Part shown: positions 58,687 to 64,000 of the stretch, in pieces
Layout: each line of letters begins with the position of its first letter
Position numbering within the stretch: position 1 is the first letter of the stretch
Assembly: GCF_018069895.1 (NCBI RefSeq)
Contig: NZ_JAGQDH010000001.1
Coordinates: 248,001 to 312,000, forward strand
Source: Roseovarius autotrophicus
GTDB lineage: Bacteria > Pseudomonadota > Alphaproteobacteria > Rhodobacterales > Rhodobacteraceae
Length of the DNA stretch: 64,000 nucleotides
Direction: 5' to 3'
The notes under the pieces: generated by a model
Told to the model about the DNA's origin: nothing
Database searches by the model: none
The model's input: the letters and a program-made list of their open reading frames with translations, nothing else
Translations under genes and position numbers: made by a program

Positions 58687-59850
58687 TCATGCCATCGCCG
58701 CCGTCAACTCGCGTCCGATCAGCATCCGCCGGATCTCGGACGTGCCCGCGCCGATCTCCATCAGCTTCGCGTCGCGGAACAGCCGCGCGACGGGCGCATC
58801 GTTGAGGAACCCCGCGCCGCCCATGGCCTGCACCGCCTGATGCGCTTGCACCATCGCCTGCTCGGAAGCATAGAGACAGCAGGCCGCCGCATCCTGCCGC
58901 GTGACCTCGCCCCGGTCACAGGCCTTGGCCACCTCGTAAACATAGGCCCGCGCCGAATTCATGGCCGTATACATGTCGGCGATCTTGCCCTGCATCAGCT
59001 GGAATGACCCGATGGGTTGCCCGAACTGCCTGCGCGTCGAAACATAAGGCATGACCTCGTCCAGACAGGCCGCCATGATCCCGGTGCCAATGCCCGCCAG
59101 CACTACGCGTTCGTAATCGAGGCCCGACATGAGCACGCGCACGCCGCGCCCCTCCTCGCCCAGGACGTTCTCGAAGGGCACCTCGACATCCTCAAAGATC
59201 AACTCGGCGGTGTTGGAGCCGCGCATCCCCAGCTTGTCGAAATGCGGGCTGGTGCTGAAACCCTTCATGCTTTTCTCGATCAGGAACGCCGTGATACCCC
59301 GGCTGCCCGCCGCCGGGTCGGTCTTGGCATAGACCACAAGCGTATCGGCATCCGGCCCGTTGGTGATCCAGTATTTGTTGCCATTCAGCCGGTAATGGTC
59401 GTTGCGCCGCTCGGCGCGCAGGCTCATCGAAACCACGTCGCTGCCCGCCCCGGCCTCGGACATCGCAAGCGCACCCACATGCGCGCCGCTGACCAGCCCC
59501 GGCAGATATTTCGCCTTTTGCGCGTCATTACCGTTGAGCTTGATCTGATTGACGCAGAGATTGGAATGCGCGCCATAGCTGAGCGAGACCGAGGCCGAGG
59601 CGCGCGCAATCTCCTCCACCGCGACCACATGGGCGAGATAGCCCATCCCCGCGCCGCCATGTTCCTCGGGCACGGTGATGCCCAGAAGGCCCAGTTCGCC
59701 CATCTCGGGCCAGAGTTCCGGCGGAAAGGCATTGTCGCGGTCAATCTGCGCAGCCATCGGCTTCACCCGCTCCTGCGCCCAGCGATGCACCATGTCGCGC
59801 AAGGCGTTCACGTCCTCGCCCAGATCAAACGTCATCACCGCATTGAACAT
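58687..59850 (-). CDS. ivd: Isovaleryl-CoA dehydrogenase
   Basis: A 387-residue acyl-CoA dehydrogenase. FAD segments [20 protein letters not shown] and [18 protein letters not shown] are present, and the catalytic Glu247 in [11 protein letters not shown] is at the place typical of isovaleryl-CoA dehydrogenase, not the position used by short-chain enzymes. It makes 3-methylcrotonyl-CoA, feeding MccAB. It is the first gene of the cluster, read from a strong promoter at 59892-59921 with a palindromic operator. Start at 59848-59850 behind GGGGAGGGA. Confidence 0.95.
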   Translation of the reverse strand: MFNAVMTFDLGEDVNALRDMVHRWAQERVKPMAAQIDRDNAFPPELWPEMGELGLLGITVPEEHGGAGMGYLAHVVAVEEIARASASVSLSYGAHSNLCVNQIKLNGNDAQKAKYLPGLVSGAHVGALAMSEAGAGSDVVSMSLRAERRNDHYRLNGNKYWITNGPDADTLVVYAKTDPAAGSRGITAFLIEKSMKGFSTSPHFDKLGMRGSNTAELIFEDVEVPFENVLGEEGRGVRVLMSGLDYERVVLAGIGTGIMAACLDEVMPYVSTRRQFGQPIGSFQLMQGKIADMYTAMNSARAYVYEVAKACDRGEVTRQDAAACCLYASEQAMVQAHQAVQAMGGAGFLNDAPVARLFRDAKLMEIGAGTSEIRRMLIGRELTAAMA

Positions 59851-59877
59851 CGCGCCATCCCTCCCCGGCCCGGTTAT

Positions 59878-59891
59878 TGAACAGATGTTCA
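59878..59891. promoter_or_regulatory. Palindromic operator overlapping the ivd promoter
   Basis: TGAACA-GA-TGTTCA is a perfect 6+6 inverted repeat one base downstream of the -10 hexamer, at the expected transcription start. Such placement is typical of repressor operators; a TetR-type acyl-CoA-responsive repressor is a reasonable guess. No regulator gene lies nearby. Confidence 0.6.
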
Positions 59892-59921
59892 TTTATAGGC
59901 ACGAAGCCGGCGCCGCGTCAA
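59892..59921 (-). promoter_or_regulatory. Sigma70-type promoter for the leucine cluster (ivd)
   Basis: Minus-strand TTGACG (59916-59921) and TATAAA (59892-59897) are spaced 18 nt. The start of transcription would fall inside the adjacent palindrome, about 30-40 nt before the ivd ATG. Confidence 0.75.
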
Positions 59922-59956
59922 TCCCGTGCAATCGAGGGGCGCAGGATCACAGCACG

Positions 59957-59986
59957 AAAATCCCCCGCGCGTCAGACGGCGGGGGG
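59957..59986 (-). terminator. Rho-independent terminator of rpoD
   Basis: Minus-strand CCCCCGC (79-85 end of the element) pairs with GCGGGGG around a ten-base loop and is followed by ATTTT. It lies 28 nt after the rpoD stop, separating it from the ivd promoter. Confidence 0.75.
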
Positions 59987-60013
59987 CATGTCTTGCAGGG
60001 GCTGGCGCCGATC

Positions 60014-61996
60014 CTACTGGTCGAGGAAGGACCGCAGCTTCCTTGAGCGGCTGGGATGCTTGAGCTTGCGCAGCGCCTTGGCCTCGATCTGCCGGATACG
60101 CTCGCGCGTCACGCTGAACTGCTGGCCCACCTCCTCAAGCGTGTGATCGGTGTTCATGCCGATACCAAATCGCATCCGCAGAACCCGTTCCTCACGCGGG
60201 GTAAGCGAGGCCAGAACCCGCGTTGTCGTCTCCTTGAGGTTGTCCTGAATGGCGCTGTCGAGGGGCAGGATGACGTTCTTGTCCTCGATGAAATCGCCAA
60301 GCTGGCTGTCTTCCTCGTCGCCGATGGGCGTCTCGAGCGAAATCGGTTCCTTGGCGATCTTCATCACCTTGCGGACCTTTTCCAGCGGCATTTGCAGCTT
60401 TTCGGCCAGTTCCTCGGGCGTGGGCTCGCGCCCGATCTCATGCAGCATCTGACGTCCGGTGCGCACCAGCTTGTTGATGGTCTCGATCATATGGACGGGA
60501 ATGCGGATCGTGCGCGCCTGATCCGCGATGCTGCGGGTGATCGCCTGCCGGATCCACCAGGTCGCATAGGTCGAGAACTTGTAGCCGCGGCGATACTCGA
60601 ACTTGTCCACCGCCTTCATCAGGCCGATATTGCCTTCCTGAATGAGATCAAGGAATTGCAGGCCGCGGTTGGTGTATTTCTTGGCAATCGAGATCACAAG
60701 ACGAAGGTTGGCCTCCACCATCTCCTTCTTGGCCTGCCGCGCCTCCTTTTCGCCCTTCTGGACCTGATTGACGATGCGGCGGAATTCGCTGATGTCGAGA
60801 CCCACATATTGGCCCACCTGCGCCATGTCGGCGCGCAGCTCCTCGACCTTGTCACGGCTACGCTCCAGGAACATCTGCCAGCCGCGCCCTGATTTGCGTG
60901 TCATGTCATCAAGCCAGTTGGGGTCAAGCTCGCGCCCGCGATAGGCCTCGATGAATTCAGAGCGGTTGATCCGCGCCTGATCGGCCAGCTTCACCATCGC
61001 CGAATCGATCTGCATGATGCGGCGGTTGATGCCGTAAAGCTGATCGATCAGCGCCTCGATCCGGTTGCTGTGCAGATGCAGCGAATTGACCATTTCCACA
61101 ATCTCGGAGCGCAGCGTCTGATAGATTGCCTCCTGATCGGCCGAGAACAACGCATGCTCGTTCAACGTGGCCGATATGCGGCTGTCCTGCATGTCGCTCA
61201 GCCGCGCGAAATCCTCTGCGATGCGGTCGAGCGTGTCGAGCACGCGCGGCTTGAGCGCGGCCTCCATCGCGGCCAGGCTCATGTTGGCCTGCTCGTCGTC
61301 TTCCTCGTCCTCCTCGCGGTGGATCGGGTTGCCATCGGCGTCAAATTCTTCGTCTGCCCCGTTGCGCACCGTTCGAGACGGCGGGGTGCTCACATTGGCG
61401 GCCAACACCGGCTCGCCCGCCTCCTCGCCCGGCTGGTTGCCAAAGGTCGCCTCGAGGTCGATCACGTCACGCAGCAGGATATCCTCACCCAGAAGCTCGT
61501 CGCGCCAGATGGTGATGGCCTGAAAGGTCAGCGGGCTTTCACAAAGCCCCGCGATCATCGTGTTGCGGCCCGCTTCGATGCGCTTGGCAATCGCGATCTC
61601 GCCCTCGCGGCTGAGCAACTCGACGCTGCCCATTTCGCGCAGATACATGCGCACCGGATCATCCGTGCGGTCGAGCTTTTCCTCTTTCCCCGAGCCGAGC
61701 GTGATCTCGCCGCGCCGCCCGATCTCGGCGATCGCGGTCGAGCGCCCGTCTTCCTCCTCGGCATCTTCTTCCTCAATGATGTTGATGCCCATTTCCGAGA
61801 GCATCGACATCACGTCCTCGATCTGCTCGGACGAGACCTGATCGGGTGGCAGAACCTGATTGAGTTGGTCGTAGGTGATAAAGCCTTTTTCCCGCGCCTC
61901 GGCGATCATCCGTTTGACCGCGGCCTGCGACATGTCGAGCGAAACATCGGCATCCTGCTCGTCGGGCTTGTGGTCGTCGGTATCCTTGGCGGCCAT
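60014..61996 (-). CDS. rpoD: RNA polymerase sigma factor RpoD (sigma70)
   Basis: A 660-residue primary sigma factor. Region 1.1 with the acidic linker ([10 protein letters not shown]) opens the protein, region 1.2 has [29 protein letters not shown], region 2.4 has [21 protein letters not shown], and region 4.2 ends with [25 protein letters not shown]. It recognises housekeeping promoters. AAGGAG is 6 nt before the ATG at 61994-61996; an ATG 6 nt further upstream directly abuts it. It follows dnaG, as in the dnaG-rpoD arrangement of many bacteria. Confidence 0.98.
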   Translation of the reverse strand: MAAKDTDDHKPDEQDADVSLDMSQAAVKRMIAEAREKGFITYDQLNQVLPPDQVSSEQIEDVMSMLSEMGINIIEEEDAEEEDGRSTAIAEIGRRGEITLGSGKEEKLDRTDDPVRMYLREMGSVELLSREGEIAIAKRIEAGRNTMIAGLCESPLTFQAITIWRDELLGEDILLRDVIDLEATFGNQPGEEAGEPVLAANVSTPPSRTVRNGADEEFDADGNPIHREEDEEDDEQANMSLAAMEAALKPRVLDTLDRIAEDFARLSDMQDSRISATLNEHALFSADQEAIYQTLRSEIVEMVNSLHLHSNRIEALIDQLYGINRRIMQIDSAMVKLADQARINRSEFIEAYRGRELDPNWLDDMTRKSGRGWQMFLERSRDKVEELRADMAQVGQYVGLDISEFRRIVNQVQKGEKEARQAKKEMVEANLRLVISIAKKYTNRGLQFLDLIQEGNIGLMKAVDKFEYRRGYKFSTYATWWIRQAITRSIADQARTIRIPVHMIETINKLVRTGRQMLHEIGREPTPEELAEKLQMPLEKVRKVMKIAKEPISLETPIGDEEDSQLGDFIEDKNVILPLDSAIQDNLKETTTRVLASLTPREERVLRMRFGIGMNTDHTLEEVGQQFSVTRERIRQIEAKALRKLKHPSRSRKLRSFLDQ

Positions 61997-62026
61997 GCGC
62001 ATCTCCTTGACGTTTGCGGGCGGGGT

Positions 62027-62044
62027 GATTCGCTAAGGCGAATC
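62027..62044. repeat. Inverted repeat in the dnaG-rpoD intergenic region
   Basis: GATTCGC-TAAG-GCGAATC is a perfect 7-bp hairpin about 30 nt upstream of rpoD, and a third copy of the heptamer GATTCGC occurs at 62061-62067. There is no T run. It may be a binding site or an RNA processing hairpin between the two genes. Confidence 0.5.
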
Positions 62045-62113
62045 AATAGCGCGATCAGATGATTCGCACACCCGTCTACCCGGTATTTCCCTTGTCTTCC
62101 TCACCAAAATTCC

Positions 62114-64000
62114 TCAGCGTGGCGCTTTGCCCATGCCCAGCCGGTCAAGAAGGGCGGCAAATTCCGCCCGCTCCTCACGGTTGAGCCGCGCGCCATTCTC
62201 ACTCGTTTCATATTCCGTCCGGTCCTCCTGCTGGCTTCGGATCGCACGGTTGCGCGCCTCCGCCGCCTGCCTGAGCCGCCATGTCACCGTCTCGTCGGCC
62301 AGCCCCTCGATGTCTTCGACCGCCTCGCGCAATTCGTCCTCGATGCCCTTGCCCGCGCTCAGTTTGGCGAATTCCTCGCGCAGGGTCTGCGCGGCGCGCC
62401 CGGCATCCCCGCGATGACGAACCGGCGGTGATATCGCGACGTGGGGCAGGCGCATGAGCTTTTCAAGAGGGCCATCGCCGATTTCCGCCGCGATCTGCGC
62501 GCGCAGCGTCTCGGCACCGGCATGGGCATGGCGCAGGATCGCCCCACGCAGGGCCGCGTGCTCGGGGTCGCGACACTCCATCCGTTCGATCTGCGGCTCG
62601 AAGTCCTCGGCCAGCTCGGGGCAGGACAGGAGCGCGGCAAGGATCACCGCTTCGCGCAGCCGCATCGCCTCGGCAGGGTCCGCCGACACCAGGGCCGAGG
62701 ATTTCGTGCTGGCACGGGCGTTTTCGGGAGGTTGCCACCGGCCCTTGCGCGCACCGGGTTGCGGCGCGGGAGACACGCGGCGCGGATTGAAAAGCTGCCA
62801 GCGCAAATCCTTGAGTTCGCGCTCGTAGAACCCACGCACCGACGGATCGCGTATCCGCCCGGTCGCCTCGCGGCAGACCCGTTCAAGCGCCGCCTTGCGC
62901 TCGGGGCTGTCGAAATCGCGCCCCTCGGTTTCGCGCCGCCACAAAAGCTGCACCATCGGCTGCGCGTCGTCGATCAGCGCCTGCATCGCCCGCGCGCCGC
63001 CCGTGCGCAGCAGGTCGTCGGGGTCCTTGCCCTCGGGCATCAGCACGAAACGCAGCGATTTCCCGGCCTCCAGCAGCGGCAGCGCCAGATCGACCACGCG
63101 TTCGGCCGCCCGCAGCCCTGCCTTGTCGCCGTCGAGCGCGATCAGCGGCTCGTCGGCCATGCGCCACAGCATCTGCACCTGATATTCGGTCACAGCCGTG
63201 CCCAGAGGGGCCACCGCCGCCTCGAACCCGCCCGCCACCAGCGCGATCACGTCCATATAGCCTTCGGCCACGATCAGCGGCTGCCCCTTGCCAGCCGCCT
63301 CGCGCGCGGGGCCGTGATTGTAGAGTGTGCGGGACTTGTCAAACAACTCGGTCTCGGGCGAGTTGAGGTATTTCGCGTTGTCGTTCGGATCCATCGCCCG
63401 CCCGCCAAAGGCGATGCAGCGCCCACGCGCGTCGCGGATCGGAAACATGATGCGGTTGCGGAACACGTCATAGGGCTTGCTGCCCCTGTCGCTCTCCCTT
63501 GCCAGCCCGCAGGCGAGGATCAGATCGGGGGCCACGCCCTTGCCCGTCAGGTGATCCCACAGCCCCTGCCAGCCGTCCGGGGCAAAGCCCAGCTCGAACC
63601 GCTCCTGCACCTGCGGCGCCAGAGCGCGGCCCTTGAGATAGTCCCGCGCCGCCGCCCCGGCACCTGCGCGCAGTTGCAGGCCGAAATATTTGACCGCCTG
63701 CTCCATCACCTCGGTCAACTGCCCGCGCCGGTCGGCCTTGACCTGCGCCTGAGGATCGCGCTCGGGCATCTGCATTCCGACCTCGGCAGCCAGGATGCGC
63801 ACGGCCTCTATGAACTCCACATTCTCAGTCTCGCGGACAAAGGAAATCGCGTCGCCCTTGGCGTGACAGCCAAAGCAGTAATAGAATCCCTTCCGGTCAT
63901 CGACATGAAAAGACGCGGTTTTTTCCTGATGAAAGGGGCATGGAGCCCAGAGATCGCCCTTGGCCGGATTGGATTTGCGATTGTCCCACATGACCTTGCG
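62114..64000 (-). CDS. dnaG: DNA primase, C-terminal and central part (5' end beyond the window)
   Basis: The 629 codons present cover all but the N-terminus (about 30 residues missing). The zinc-binding CHC2 finger is visible in CPFHQEKTASFHV and YYCFGCHAKGD, the catalytic core has EGYMDVIALVAGGFEAAVAPLGT (TOPRIM acidic residues) and LDGDKAGLRAAERV, and the C-terminal helicase-binding region is helical. DnaG makes RNA primers for replication. The gene continues beyond position 64000. Confidence 0.96.
   Translation of the reverse strand, partial: RKVMWDNRKSNPAKGDLWAPCPFHQEKTASFHVDDRKGFYYCFGCHAKGDAISFVRETENVEFIEAVRILAAEVGMQMPERDPQAQVKADRRGQLTEVMEQAVKYFGLQLRAGAGAAARDYLKGRALAPQVQERFELGFAPDGWQGLWDHLTGKGVAPDLILACGLARESDRGSKPYDVFRNRIMFPIRDARGRCIAFGGRAMDPNDNAKYLNSPETELFDKSRTLYNHGPAREAAGKGQPLIVAEGYMDVIALVAGGFEAAVAPLGTAVTEYQVQMLWRMADEPLIALDGDKAGLRAAERVVDLALPLLEAGKSLRFVLMPEGKDPDDLLRTGGARAMQALIDDAQPMVQLLWRRETEGRDFDSPERKAALERVCREATGRIRDPSVRGFYERELKDLRWQLFNPRRVSPAPQPGARKGRWQPPENARASTKSSALVSADPAEAMRLREAVILAALLSCPELAEDFEPQIERMECRDPEHAALRGAILRHAHAGAETLRAQIAAEIGDGPLEKLMRLPHVAISPPVRHRGDAGRAAQTLREEFAKLSAGKGIEDELREAVEDIEGLADETVTWRLRQAAEARNRAIRSQQEDRTEYETSENGARLNREERAEFAALLDRLGMGKAPR

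Overview
The window is a GC-rich alphaproteobacterial chromosome segment, almost certainly from the Rhodobacteraceae (Roseobacter/Paracoccus side). Evidence: a nuo operon with many small accessory genes between the core subunits, as known from Paracoccus; a yajC-secDF-tauE-Mth938-ccmABCDG run; DUF5333, DUF5337 and DUF1638 proteins; an RpoHII-like sigma factor; an FNR-type box; and a CtrA-type TTAA-N7-TTAA site. There is no prophage, insertion sequence, CRISPR array or plasmid hallmark; this is conserved housekeeping chromosome. Only guaB (left edge) and dnaG (right edge) are cut.

Layout. 1-1105: guaB, yidD, rnpA and rpmH on the minus strand behind a good sigma70-type promoter. 1263-4845: TVP38-type membrane protein, flavin disulfide reductase-like protein and an orphan histidine kinase. 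4902-6398: tRNA-Arg(ACG), rplM-rpsI and tRNA-Leu(TAG). 6509-10833: a degenerate Hint protein behind a CtrA-like box, aconitase, and a DUF1223 protein. 11020-12423: a corrinoid protein with DUF1638 and no methyltransferase beside it. 12899-19703: cytochrome c maturation and protein export genes in one minus-strand run, with secD and secF fused. 19876-25270: serS, a Cys-rich MarR regulator divergent from an RpoH-like sigma factor, a fatty acid desaturase, a small Cys/His-rich exported protein, sufE and a lipoprotein.

25274-49824 is one unbroken minus-strand block: nuoA-N with eight accessory genes inside it, then birA, coaX, rnj, DUF2478, purM, purN and rnd. Two palindromic intergenic elements lie inside the nuo part. 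50045-59921 is a leucine/isovalerate degradation cluster (ivd, a small membrane protein, acyl-CoA synthetase, mccB, mccA, a GST, mvaB, liuC), split by an oppositely oriented ompW gene that has an FNR-type box at a class II position. 60014-64000: rpoD and dnaG.

How it fits together. Leucine degradation and aconitase feed the TCA cycle, whose NADH is oxidised by complex I; ccm genes supply c-type cytochromes for the rest of the respiratory chain. The points most worth following up are the Cys-rich regulator/sigma pair, the shared C-terminal domain of NuoE and its neighbouring membrane protein, the small lipoproteins and membrane proteins of the nuo operon, the degenerate Hint gene under a CtrA-like site, the corrinoid/DUF1638 pair, and a promoter-operator upstream of ivd. 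No clearly new multi-gene system is evident; these are candidates.
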